A program made the position numbers and the translations under genes. Shown in pieces: positions 23,815 through 30,847 of a stretch of DNA of 30,847 nucleotides. Positions within the stretch are counted from its first letter, which is position 1. Each line of letters starts with the position of its first letter. The stretch spans positions 1 through 30,847 of the forward strand of contig SFVC01000026.1 in assembly GCA_004560375.1 (NCBI GenBank), in the 5' to 3' direction. The stretch comes from a bacterium (GTDB lineage Bacteria; Bacillota; Clostridia; Oscillospirales; Oscillospiraceae). The notes below the pieces were generated by a model that was not told where the DNA came from, did no database searches, and saw nothing but the letters and a program-made list of their open reading frames with translations.

Positions 23815-24762
23815 ATGGTGAAATATACCTTGAAACGGGTGGGGCTGGCCCTGCTCACCCTGTTTCTCATCGTGTTCCTGCTCTTTGTGCTGGTGCGAAT
23901 CATGCCCGGCAACCCCTTCCCCTCAGAGCGGATGAGCGCGGAGGCCATTGCGGCCAAACGGGCGGAGATGGGGCTGGACGACCCCATCCTGATCCAGTTC
24001 GGGCGATATCTGTCCAACCTTCTGCGGGGGGACTTCGGCAAGGGCACCTCCCTCTACAACGGCGCACCCATCAAGACGGTGCTGGCCACCGCCATCTCCA
24101 ATTCCTTCCGCATCGGCGGCATCGCCATCCTCATCGGCACGGCGGTGGGGCTGCTGCTGGGCATCACCGCCGCCCTGAACAGGGGAAGGTTCCTAGATCA
24201 CTTCTGCACCGTGTTCTCCATCATCGGCGTGTGCGTGCCGTCCTATGTGTTCCTCATCTTCCTGCAGTACTTCTTCTCCTTCCGGATCCCCTTCTTCCCC
24301 TACTTCTTTGACCCCAACCGGTTCCTGTTCTCCTCCGTGCTCCCGTCCCTGTCCCTGAGCCTCTTCACCATGTCTACGGTGGCCCGGTTCACCCGCAACG
24401 AGATGGTGGAAGTGATGGACAGCGATTACGTCCGGCTGGCGGAGAGCAAGGGGCTGTACGGCTCCGCCCTGGTGCGCCGCCACGTGCTTCGCAACGCCCT
24501 GGTGCCCATCGTGACGGTGCTGGCCCCCCTGGTGGTGGATCTGCTCACCGGAGCCCTGGTGGTGGAGAAGATCTACGGCATCAACGGCATTGGCAAGCTG
24601 ATGGTGGACGCCATCGCCGGCGAAGGCGTGGACTACAACTACGTGCTGGCCCTGGGCATCCTCTACTCCGCGCTGTACATCGGGATCATGCTGGTGGTAG
24701 ACCTGCTCTACGGCCTGCTGGATCCCCGCATCCGGGTTTCCGCAAAGGAGGGTGGATCATGA
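23815..24762 (+). CDS. oppB: Oligopeptide ABC transporter permease OppB
   Basis: The 315-residue membrane protein starts MVKYTLKRVGLALL and has the family's early helix followed by VRIMPGNPF. The permease EAA loop is visible at DSDYVRLAESKGLYGSALVRRHVLRNAL. About six membrane helices are seen. It pairs with OppC to form the membrane channel for peptide import. ATG 23815 is chosen because GGGG lies eight bases upstream and because earlier in-frame sequence runs through the palindromic repeat. Its stop overlaps the oppC start by ATGA. Confidence 0.94.
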   Translation: MVKYTLKRVGLALLTLFLIVFLLFVLVRIMPGNPFPSERMSAEAIAAKRAEMGLDDPILIQFGRYLSNLLRGDFGKGTSLYNGAPIKTVLATAISNSFRIGGIAILIGTAVGLLLGITAALNRGRFLDHFCTVFSIIGVCVPSYVFLIFLQYFFSFRIPFFPYFFDPNRFLFSSVLPSLSLSLFTMSTVARFTRNEMVEVMDSDYVRLAESKGLYGSALVRRHVLRNALVPIVTVLAPLVVDLLTGALVVEKIYGINGIGKLMVDAIAGEGVDYNYVLALGILYSALYIGIMLVVDLLYGLLDPRIRVSAKEGGS

Positions 24763-25766
24763 ACAACACGCCATATGTGCCCACCAAGGAGGATTTTCAG
24801 TTCCTCCCCCAGCGGGATATCACCACCGACCAGAACTTCGCCTCCCAGGGCTACTGGAAGGGTGTGGCCATCAGCTTCTTCAAGAACAAGCGGGCGGTGA
24901 CAGGACTTGTCATCGTGGTGCTCATCATGTTTTTCGCCATCTTCGGCCCCATGATGAACGCCTACAGCTACAAGGACATCATCTCCGTCACCAGCGCCGA
25001 GGGCAAGCAGATCGTGGCCAAGGGCATCGGCCCCCAGATCTCCGGCGTTTTCCAGGGCAGCGGCCAGAACACCGAGCTGTTCGCGGATCACACCTTCCTG
25101 TTCGGCACCGACGACGTGGGCCGGGATCTGTGGACACGCACCTGGGACGGTGCCCGCATCTCCCTCATCATCGCCTTTGTCACCATCGTCATCGACATGA
25201 TCATCGGTATGAGCTACGGCCTGATCTCCGGCTTCTTCGGCGGCATGGTGGACAACATCATGCAGCGGATCGTGGAGATCGCCAACTCCGTGCCCCGGCT
25301 GGTCATCGTGTCCGTGCTGGCCATCTTCATGCCCAAGGGGATGTTCCTGGTGATCGTGGCCCTGCTGCTCACCGAGTGGATCGGCATGAGCAAGATCAGC
25401 CGCGCCGAAATGCTCAAGCTCAAGGAGCAGGAGTACGTGCTGGCCAGCCGCACCCTGGGGGCGGGCAGTTTCCACATCATCTTCCGCCAGATCCTGCCCA
25501 ACACCATCGGCCCCATCATCACCCAGATGATGTTCTCCATCCCCACCGCCATCTTCACCGAGGCGTTCCTCAGTTTCGTGGGCGTGGGCATCGTGCTGCC
25601 CGAGTGCTCCATCGGCTCCCTCATTGAGGCGGGCTTCAACAACATCACCACCCTGCCCTATCAGATCATGCCTCCCATCATCGTGCTGGCCCTGCTGATG
25701 CTGGGCTTCAACTTCATCGGCGACGGCTTCCGGGAGGCTCTGGCCCCCAAGCTGGAAGACATGTAA
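24759..25766 (+). CDS. oppC: Oligopeptide ABC transporter permease OppC
   Basis: The 335-residue protein has the OppC layout: a cytoplasmic N-terminus, one helix (AVTGLVIVVLIMFFAIFGPM), a periplasm-side domain with FLFGTDDVGRDLWTRTWDGARISL (split here; the 'GTD..GRD..SR...G.R.SL' signature), then the five-helix permease core and the EAA loop EQEYVLASRTLGAGSFHIIFRQILPN (shortened in sense). It ends with the usual GDGFREALAPKL. It overlaps oppB by four bases and is followed 13 bases later by oppD. Confidence 0.95.
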   Translation: MNNTPYVPTKEDFQFLPQRDITTDQNFASQGYWKGVAISFFKNKRAVTGLVIVVLIMFFAIFGPMMNAYSYKDIISVTSAEGKQIVAKGIGPQISGVFQGSGQNTELFADHTFLFGTDDVGRDLWTRTWDGARISLIIAFVTIVIDMIIGMSYGLISGFFGGMVDNIMQRIVEIANSVPRLVIVSVLAIFMPKGMFLVIVALLLTEWIGMSKISRAEMLKLKEQEYVLASRTLGAGSFHIIFRQILPNTIGPIITQMMFSIPTAIFTEAFLSFVGVGIVLPECSIGSLIEAGFNNITTLPYQIMPPIIVLALLMLGFNFIGDGFREALAPKLEDM

Positions 25767-25779
25767 GGAGGGGAGAACC

Positions 25780-26859
25780 ATGGCAAACAAAACGATTTTG
25801 GAGATCAAGGACCTGGACATCTCCTTCCGCACCAACGCCGGCGTCATCCACGCCATCCGGGGGGTCAACCTGCTCTTGAAAAAGGGCGAGACCGTGGCCA
25901 TTGTGGGCGAGTCCGGCTCCGGCAAGTCGGTGACCATGAAGGCCGCCTGCGGCCTGCTGGACAGCAACGCCACCATCAACAGCGGCCAGGTGCTGTACAC
26001 CTATGCCGAGGGGCTGGAGCCCGAGCAGACCGTGGATCTGCTGCAGCTGCCCAAGAAGCAGCTGAGAAAGACCATCAACGGCAACCGCATCGCCATGGTG
26101 TTCCAGGATCCCATGACCTCCCTGGATCCCACCATGCAGATCGGCAAGCAGATCATGGAGGGGATGATCCTCTACCGGGGGATGTCCAAGGCGGACGCCT
26201 GGAAGCGCTCGGTGGAGCTGCTGGAGCTGGTGGGCATCACCGACGCGGAGAAGCGGATGAAGAACTATCCCCACCAGCTGTCCGGCGGAATGCGCCAGCG
26301 GGTGGTGATCGCCATCGCCCTGTCCGGCAGCCCCGACATCCTCATCTGCGACGAGCCCACCACCGCCCTGGACGTGACCATCCAGGCCAAAATCCTGGAG
26401 CTCATCAAGGAGGTGCAGGATCGGCTGGGCCTGTCCGTCATCTACATCACCCACGATCTGGGCGTGGTGGCCAAGGTGGCCGACTACGTCAACGTGATGT
26501 ACGCCGGTAAGATTGTGGAGGTGGGCAAGGTGGACGAGATCTTCTACGAGCCCGCCCACCCCTACACCTGGGGCCTGCTGTCCGCCATGCCGGATCTGGA
26601 CACCGACGACGACCGGCTCTACTCCATCCCCGGCAGCCCCCCCAACCTGCTCCACGAGCCAAAGGGCGACGCCTTTACCCCCCGCAACGCCTTCGCCATG
26701 CGGATTGACGAGAAGGAGGCGCCGCCGCTGTTCAAAATTTCCGACACCCACTACGCCGCCACCTGGCTGCTCCATCCGGACGCGCCCAAGGTGGAGCTGC
26801 CCGAGGGGCTGCGCGCCCGGCTGGAGCGGGCCAAAAAGGAGGCGGAAAAATACCTATGA
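25780..26859 (+). CDS. oppD: Oligopeptide ABC transporter ATP-binding protein OppD
   Basis: The 359-residue ATPase has Walker A GESGSGKS at about 45-52, the signature LSGGMRQR, Walker B ILICDEPTTALD, and the switch histidine in YITHDLGVVA. The C-terminus has the peptide/nickel transporter extension with IPGSPPNLLHEPKGDAF. This extension usually has a cysteine-rich iron-sulfur-like motif; here I see no cysteines in that stretch. It powers peptide uptake together with OppF. A GGAGGGG site precedes the ATG. Confidence 0.95.
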   Translation: MANKTILEIKDLDISFRTNAGVIHAIRGVNLLLKKGETVAIVGESGSGKSVTMKAACGLLDSNATINSGQVLYTYAEGLEPEQTVDLLQLPKKQLRKTINGNRIAMVFQDPMTSLDPTMQIGKQIMEGMILYRGMSKADAWKRSVELLELVGITDAEKRMKNYPHQLSGGMRQRVVIAIALSGSPDILICDEPTTALDVTIQAKILELIKEVQDRLGLSVIYITHDLGVVAKVADYVNVMYAGKIVEVGKVDEIFYEPAHPYTWGLLSAMPDLDTDDDRLYSIPGSPPNLLHEPKGDAFTPRNAFAMRIDEKEAPPLFKISDTHYAATWLLHPDAPKVELPEGLRARLERAKKEAEKYL

Positions 26860-27791
26860 GCGAAGCGTTATTAAAGGTGGAGGGGCTGAAGCAGCACTTC
26901 CCCGTCTCCCGGAAGTTCTCCGTCAAGGCGGTGAACGGGGTGTCCTTTGAGATCTACCCCGGCGAGACCTACGGCCTGGTGGGGGAGTCCGGTTCCGGCA
27001 AAACCACCATCGGCCGCAGCGTCATCCGCCTCTACGACCCCACGGCGGGCTCCATCACCTTTGAGGGGAAGGAGATCTCCGGCTCCCTGGATAAGGACAC
27101 CCGGGCCATGCTCCGCCGGGATATGCAGATGATCTTCCAGGATCCCATGTCCTCCCTGAACCCCCGGAAGAAGGTGGGGGACATCATCGGCGAGGGGCTG
27201 GACATCCACAAGCGCTGTTCCGGCGCCGAGGAGCGCCGGGAGGCGGTGGGGGCCATGCTGAAAAAGGTGGGGCTGTCCCCCGCCCACGCCGAGCGCTACC
27301 CCCACCAGTTCTCCGGCGGCCAGCGCCAGCGGGTGGGCATCGCCCGGGCCCTCATCATGAACCCCAAGCTCATCATCGCCGACGAGTGCATCTCCGCCCT
27401 GGACGTGTCCATCCAGGCCCAGGTGGTCAACCTGATGAAGGACATCCAGGAGGAAACCAAGTGCGCCTACCTGTTCATCGCCCACGACCTCAGCATGGTG
27501 AAGTACATCTCCGACCGCATCGGGGTGCTCCACCTGGGCTACCTGGTGGAGACGGGCACCACGGAGGAGATCTTCTCCAACCCCATCCACCCCTACACCC
27601 GCAGCCTGCTGTCCGCCGTTCCCCACCCCAATCCCGAGGTGGAGAAGCGGCGCAAGTCGGTGGCCTACGACAAGAACGCCGCCGGCGTGGACTATGAGAA
27701 GGGTGTGGAGCACTCTGTGGGGGGCACCCACACGGTGCTGGCCACCCCGGAGGAGCTGGAGCGGTGGCAGCGGGAGGGGTCTGCCATCTGA
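26856..27791 (+). CDS. oppF: Oligopeptide ABC transporter ATP-binding protein OppF
   Basis: The 311-residue ATPase has Walker A GESGSGKTT, Q-loop QMIFQDPMSSLNPRK, signature FSGGQRQR, Walker B LIIADECISALD (Cys where Pro is usual) and switch FIAHDLSMVKYISDR. The C-terminal HPYTRSLLSAVPHPNP motif is typical. The start overlaps the oppD stop by ATGA, giving coupled synthesis of the two ATPases. It is the last gene of the operon and is followed by a strong terminator. Confidence 0.95.
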   Translation: MSEALLKVEGLKQHFPVSRKFSVKAVNGVSFEIYPGETYGLVGESGSGKTTIGRSVIRLYDPTAGSITFEGKEISGSLDKDTRAMLRRDMQMIFQDPMSSLNPRKKVGDIIGEGLDIHKRCSGAEERREAVGAMLKKVGLSPAHAERYPHQFSGGQRQRVGIARALIMNPKLIIADECISALDVSIQAQVVNLMKDIQEETKCAYLFIAHDLSMVKYISDRIGVLHLGYLVETGTTEEIFSNPIHPYTRSLLSAVPHPNPEVEKRRKSVAYDKNAAGVDYEKGVEHSVGGTHTVLATPEELERWQREGSAI

Positions 27792-27803
27792 ATCAGACAA
27801 GAA

Positions 27804-27844
27804 AATCCCCGTTTTCCGGCTGTTGTGCCGGAAACGGGGATTTG
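27804..27844 (+). terminator. Terminator between oppF and recQ
   Basis: A long stem, AAATCCCCGTTTTCCGGC with GCCGGAAACGGGGATTT (one bulged T), has a 5-6 base loop and T-rich flanks on both strands. It lies between converging genes and probably ends both transcripts. Confidence 0.85.
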
Positions 27845-27897
27845 TCTTTGTCCACCGCCGATCCGGGGGATCGGGGGATCGGGCTGTGGGGCGCTCC

Positions 27898-29784
27898 TCA
27901 GGATCCCGGGCCCGACGGGGACTCGTCGGGGGAGGGGAGGGCGTCCCCCCGGGCGGCCCGCCACCGGGCGATGGCTTCTAAAAAGGCGGCCCCGTACCGC
28001 TGGGCCTTCACCGCCCCCACGCCGGACACCTCCAGGAACTCCTCCGGGGTGGCGGGCTGCCGGGCGGCCATGTCCAGCAGGGCGGCGTTGGAGAACACCA
28101 CATAGGCGGGCACGCCCCCCGCCGCGGCCAGACGAGTGCGTAGGGCCCGCAGCGCCTCCAGCAGCTCCGGATCCGCCGAGGCGGGGAGGGGGGCGGCCTC
28201 CGGGCGGGGGCGGCGCTCCTCCGGCCGGGCCTTGGGGCCCGCGAAGGTCACCCGCTCCCCGTGGAACAGCACCTGGCGGGCCCGGGGCGTGGTGCGGAGG
28301 ACAGGGTAGTCCGCGCCGTCCGAAAAGAGATAGCCCTGCTCCATGAGGCTGTCGATATAGGCGTGGAGCTGGGCCCGATCCACGTCCTTCATGATCCCGT
28401 AAGTGGGCAGCTTGTCCAGCCCCAGCTGGAGCACCCGCTGCTCCCGGCTGCCCCGGAGGAGCTGGATGATCAGGGCCGTCCCCAGCCCGGAGCGGTACTG
28501 CCGCTCCACCCGGGTGACGGCGGACAGGATCTTCTGGGACTCCACGGTGATGTCCCGCCGCTCCAGCTCCCCCGTGCAGTTGGAGCATTTGCCGCAGGAG
28601 TCCGGGGCCTCCTCCCCGAAGTACCGCAGCAGATAGGCCCGCAGACAACCGCTGGTCTTGCAGTAGGCGGTCATCCGATCCAGCCGCCGGAGATCCTGCA
28701 GGCGAAGCTGCTCCCGCGACTCTGGTTCCAGCGCCTCGTTTTCGGCGGTGTTGTTAATGAGGAACTTGGCGGTGCGGACATCCTGCTCCGAGAACAGCAG
28801 GGCACAATGGGCGTAGGCCCCGTCCCGGCCCGCCCGGCCCGCCTCCTGGTAGTAGCTCTCCACGTCCTTGGGCATATTGTAGTGCACCACATAGCCCACG
28901 TTGGATTTGTCGATGCCCATGCCGAAGGCGTTGGTGGCCACCATCACCCGGGCCCGGTCGTAGACGAAATCCTCCTGGTTTTGCCGCCGCTCGCTATCGG
29001 ACAGCCCGGCGTGGTAGCGGGTGGCGGCCACCCCCTCCGCCGTCAGGGCGGTGCAGACGGACTCCACCGTCTTCCGGGTGGCGCAGTAGACGATGCCGCT
29101 CTGGTTGGGGCGCTGGGCGATAAACTGCTTTAAGTACGCCTCCTTGCTCCGGGGGCGGACGGTCTCAAAAAACAGATTGGGCCGGTCGAAGCCGGTGGTG
29201 AGGGACAGGGGATCCCTCAGCGGGAGCAGCCGGCAGATGTCCTCCTTCACCTGATCGGTGGCGGTGGCGGTGAAGGCCCCCACCACGGGGCGGCGGGGGA
29301 GCTGCTCCAGAAACCCGGGGATCTTCAGATAGCTGGGCCGGAAGTCCTGCCCCCACTGGGAGACGCAGTGGGCCTCGTCCACCGCCAGCAGGGGGATGGG
29401 CGTCTCCCGGGCCAGGGAGAGAAAGGCGGGGGCGGTCAGCCGCTCCGGCGCCACATACAGCAGCTTGCACGCCCCTCTGCGGGCCCGCCGCAAAACGTCC
29501 CGGTACTCCTCCTGGGAGAGGGTGGAGTTGAGGAAGGCGGCGGAGATGCCCGCCTGCTCCAGGGCGGCCACCTGATCCTTCATCAGGGAGATCAAGGGGG
29601 AGATCACCAGCGTGAGCCCCGGCAGCAACAGGGCGGGGAGCTGGTAGCACACCGATTTGCCCGCCCCGGTGGGCATAACCCCCAGCACGTCCCGGCCGGC
29701 CAGCAGGGCGTCCACCAGCGCCTCCTGCCCGGGGCGGAACCGGCCGTGGCCGAAATACCGCTTCAGGGCCTCGTATTTGTCCAT
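27898..29784 (-). CDS. recQ: ATP-dependent DNA helicase RecQ
   Basis: The 628-residue protein shows the superfamily 2 helicase motifs in order: FRPGQEALVDALL (motif 0), PTGAGKSVCYQLPAL (motif I), VISPLISLMKDQV (Ia), AVDEAHCVSQWGQDFR (II, with the RecQ-specific aromatic loop), AFTATAT (III), GIVYCATRK (IV), VMVATNAFGMGIDK (V) and YYQEAGRAGRDG (VI). The zinc-binding cysteines follow (CLRAYLLRYFGE...CGKCSNC), then a winged helix, and an HRDC domain near 540-610. It unwinds DNA during recombination and repair. ATG 29784 is preferred over the ATG six bases upstream because GGGGGA is seven bases before it. It is not part of either neighbouring system. Confidence 0.96.
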   Translation of the reverse strand: MDKYEALKRYFGHGRFRPGQEALVDALLAGRDVLGVMPTGAGKSVCYQLPALLLPGLTLVISPLISLMKDQVAALEQAGISAAFLNSTLSQEEYRDVLRRARRGACKLLYVAPERLTAPAFLSLARETPIPLLAVDEAHCVSQWGQDFRPSYLKIPGFLEQLPRRPVVGAFTATATDQVKEDICRLLPLRDPLSLTTGFDRPNLFFETVRPRSKEAYLKQFIAQRPNQSGIVYCATRKTVESVCTALTAEGVAATRYHAGLSDSERRQNQEDFVYDRARVMVATNAFGMGIDKSNVGYVVHYNMPKDVESYYQEAGRAGRDGAYAHCALLFSEQDVRTAKFLINNTAENEALEPESREQLRLQDLRRLDRMTAYCKTSGCLRAYLLRYFGEEAPDSCGKCSNCTGELERRDITVESQKILSAVTRVERQYRSGLGTALIIQLLRGSREQRVLQLGLDKLPTYGIMKDVDRAQLHAYIDSLMEQGYLFSDGADYPVLRTTPRARQVLFHGERVTFAGPKARPEERRPRPEAAPLPASADPELLEALRALRTRLAAAGGVPAYVVFSNAALLDMAARQPATPEEFLEVSGVGAVKAQRYGAAFLEAIARWRAARGDALPSPDESPSGPGS

Positions 29785-29814
29785 GACCATTCCCCCGTCC
29801 AGCTTGATAGGGCC

Positions 29815-29843
29815 ATTATACTACACTGCTCCAGACAGGACAA
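29815..29843 (-). promoter_or_regulatory. recQ promoter
   Basis: On the minus strand TTGTCC, a 17-base spacer and a perfect TATAAT lie 31 bases before the recQ start. Consensus quality is high. Confidence 0.75.
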
Positions 29844-29956
29844 GGGCCGAAGGCCCGCCGTCCTCCGGGCCCCAAACCAAAATAGGAAGACTTTCCACAA
29901 GGATGCGCCGCAGGCGAAGCCAAGGCGCAGCGCCCTTCCGCCGCCCGCAGGGCGGC

Positions 29957-29991
29957 CCATCCGCGAGCCCAGCGCAGCGGGTCGCGGATGG
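29957..29991. repeat. Perfect 10-bp inverted repeat near the tRNA fragment
   Basis: CCATCCGCGA (29957-29966) pairs with TCGCGGATGG (29982-29991), with a further small stem inside the loop. No T tract follows. Neighbouring short hairpins with a GCA loop (near 29908, 29941 and 30021) make this a strongly structured stretch of unknown function. Confidence 0.6.
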
Positions 29992-29996
29992 AAGCG

Positions 29997-30058
29997 AAAA
30001 AATTCCCACCAGAGCGCAGTTTTCGCCGCAGGCGGAAACGGAGCGGTGGTGGGAATTT
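29997..30058 (-). terminator. Terminator downstream of the tRNA 3' fragment
   Basis: AAATTCCCACCA (30000-30011) pairs with TGGTGGGAATTT (30047-30058), with an inner hairpin. On the minus strand the stem runs into a T6 tract. It is the natural transcription end for the tRNA whose 3' part lies just upstream. Confidence 0.75.
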
Positions 30059-30064
30059 CTGAGC

Positions 30065-30109
30065 TGGCACCCCGAACTGGATTCGAACCAGCGGCCTTCC
30101 GCTTAGGAG
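30065..30109 (-). other. 3' fragment of tRNA-Arg(CCT): attachment site of an integrated element
   Basis: Read on the minus strand, the 45 bases give: anticodon loop CTCCTAA (anticodon CCT, Arg), the 3' anticodon arm GCGGA, variable loop AGGCC, T arm GCTGG-TTCGAAT-CCAGT, acceptor half TCGGGGT, G and CCA. The 5' anticodon arm and everything before it are absent: the preceding bases (CCGTA) do not pair, and no ACCCCGA acceptor partner lies upstream. A fragment that begins at the anticodon loop is the classic crossover site left by a tyrosine-integrase element. Confidence 0.85.
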
Positions 30110-30154
30110 TACGGCATATAGGCTATTAAGCGGTTTCGGCTGTTTTTTATAAAC

Positions 30155-30189
30155 CCTATCAATCCATTGGGACACAATGGATTGATAGG
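30155..30189. repeat. Perfect 15-bp inverted repeat beside the attachment site
   Basis: CCTATCAATCCATTG (30155-30169) and its exact complement (30175-30189) flank a 5-base loop. On the plus strand a T-rich stretch follows, so it may be a terminator; it may also be an integrase or excision-factor site, being 46 bases from the tRNA fragment. Its 11-base core recurs at 30771-30781. Confidence 0.75.
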
Positions 30190-30265
30190 ATTTAATTCTT
30201 TTTCGCACCTTATCGTTTTTGGCTGGTTTTCAGCAGTATTCTTGCGTCTGTAGGCAGAAATGTTG

Positions 30266-30292
30266 GCACCCAGGCTAATGGGTGCATTAGCC
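30266..30292. repeat. Interleaved inverted repeats
   Basis: GCACCC (30266-30271) pairs with GGGTGC (30280-30285), and GGCTAAT (30273-30279) pairs with ATTAGCC (30286-30292). The two stems exclude each other as there is no linker between them. Confidence 0.7.
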
Positions 30293-30417
30293 CGCTTAGT
30301 GCAGAATCCTTCCTCAGTCGTCCGAATCACAAGGTTCTACTTAACTAGGCCAATCTCCACAAGCGCACCGCTATACACCGCTTGCTTTTCCCGTGGAAAG
30401 ACACTACATCTGTTATG

Positions 30418-30847
30418 TTATGGCTTGAAAATATTTACTATCGGAATGTCAACAGTTTGATTTGAGATAACATCGATGCTTTTTGTTTGCGCATCAAGCA
30501 TTTGCTGAAAAACCCAGTTTCCTAACGCTTCAGGAAACGCGCCAGTTCCTCCCGTAGTATCTATACTGGCATCTTGATAGTCACTAGTAATCTTTGCTAA
30601 TTCAGAAATTAGATCATGGAGATTTTTGAGATTGAGCGTGTTGTTATCTATTATAACTTTTTCGTCCTCATCAATCGTGAGCCTGTCCCCAGCCTGAGAT
30701 ATTTGAATATTCTCATATGGGAAAGGCCCGTCTAGAACTTTTTTGATTGAGAATCTACGTGCAAATCGTTTCAATCCATTGAGCGTTATAATCCAATCTC
30801 TATCTATGGGTGTTCTATCGTTAATAATAGCAATGATTTCTTGTTTT
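30418..30847 (-). CDS. Unknown protein of the integrated element, 5' end cut off
   Basis: The reading frame is open to the right edge of the window, so only the last 142 residues are seen; a TTG at 30774 is unlikely to be the true start because coding-like sequence continues before it (IINDRTPIDRDWIITLNG). The visible part is acidic, with no cysteine or membrane helix, and ends in DIPIVNIFKP. I do not recognise a domain. Low GC and position beside a tRNA attachment fragment suggest it is cargo of an integrated element. Confidence 0.6.
   Translation of the reverse strand, partial: KQEIIAIINDRTPIDRDWIITLNGLKRFARRFSIKKVLDGPFPYENIQISQAGDRLTIDEDEKVIIDNNTLNLKNLHDLISELAKITSDYQDASIDTTGGTGAFPEALGNWVFQQMLDAQTKSIDVISNQTVDIPIVNIFKP

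Larger units (their letters stand above)
30110..30417. other. AT-rich end of an integrated element, no gene recognised
   Basis: About 310 bases with sharply lower GC than the rest of the window. They contain two inverted-repeat structures, described separately. Short open frames here, including one that runs into the tRNA fragment, lack ribosome sites and recognisable products. No integrase gene is seen in the window. Confidence 0.6.

Noticed and set aside
29816..30208. Minus-strand frame reading through the tRNA fragment
   Set aside because: The middle is a translation of tRNA sequence, a well-known artefact, and the rest covers terminator hairpins.
30266..30292. H-type pseudoknot formed by the two interleaved stems
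   Set aside because: The loop crossing the first stem would have zero bases, so both stems cannot form together.
1..30847. CRISPR array
   Set aside because: No regularly spaced direct repeats were seen.

Overview
The window is GC-rich and organised like a chromosome of a gut-type Clostridia, most likely Oscillospiraceae (Flavonifractor, Lawsonibacter or Oscillibacter-like). That assignment is an inference from GC content, the Opp operon style, strong Shine-Dalgarno sites, and a palindromic intergenic repeat of a kind I associate with that group. No taxonomic marker gene is present.

Positions 21300 down to 114 (minus strand) hold one compact, overlapping gene cluster for a phage-tail-like extracellular contractile injection system (eCIS, Afp/PVC class). 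In transcription order it encodes: a large eCIS-associated protein; three membrane proteins (a kinase-like protein with a C-terminal membrane helix, a sensor with HAMP and a degenerate adenylate-cyclase-like domain, and a MORN-repeat protein); a Pvc16-like cap protein fused to a PAAR-like (DUF4280) tip; sheath; inner tube; a small assembly protein; a DUF6760-type protein; a second tube protein; an unknown protein at the afp6 position; a short CIS-tube adaptor; a split VgrG (gp27-like and gp5-like); gp25; two baseplate proteins; a tail-protein-I-like wedge; an AAA+ ATPase (Pvc15-like); and a terminal DUF4157 protein that looks like the payload. I see no tape-measure or tail-fibre gene, although the cluster appears complete between a 5' promoter region and a 3' terminator hairpin. 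With three membrane proteins in the same transcript, this suggests a system attached to, or controlled from, the producing cell's own membrane. The membrane module is the most novel part of the window.

Several structural genes carry apparent single-base frameshifts: the sheath, the largest baseplate gene (twice), and the small assembly protein. Three of the four fit one missing base in a G/C run, one of them a run of nine. The payload gene also holds an in-frame run of ten. Sequencing error, phase variation and decay are all possible, and the sequence alone does not decide between them.

Positions 21911-27791 (plus strand) are an intact oligopeptide ABC importer operon, oppABCDF. It has a good promoter, a hairpin and a palindromic repeat between oppA and oppB, and a strong terminator. 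A convergent recQ helicase gene (27898-29784, minus) has its own promoter.

At the right edge, 30065-30109 is exactly the 3' part of a tRNA-Arg(CCT), starting at the anticodon loop and followed by its terminator. To its right the sequence becomes AT-rich, with inverted repeats and a truncated unknown gene. This is the signature of one end of an integrative element inserted in a tRNA gene; the element continues beyond the window.
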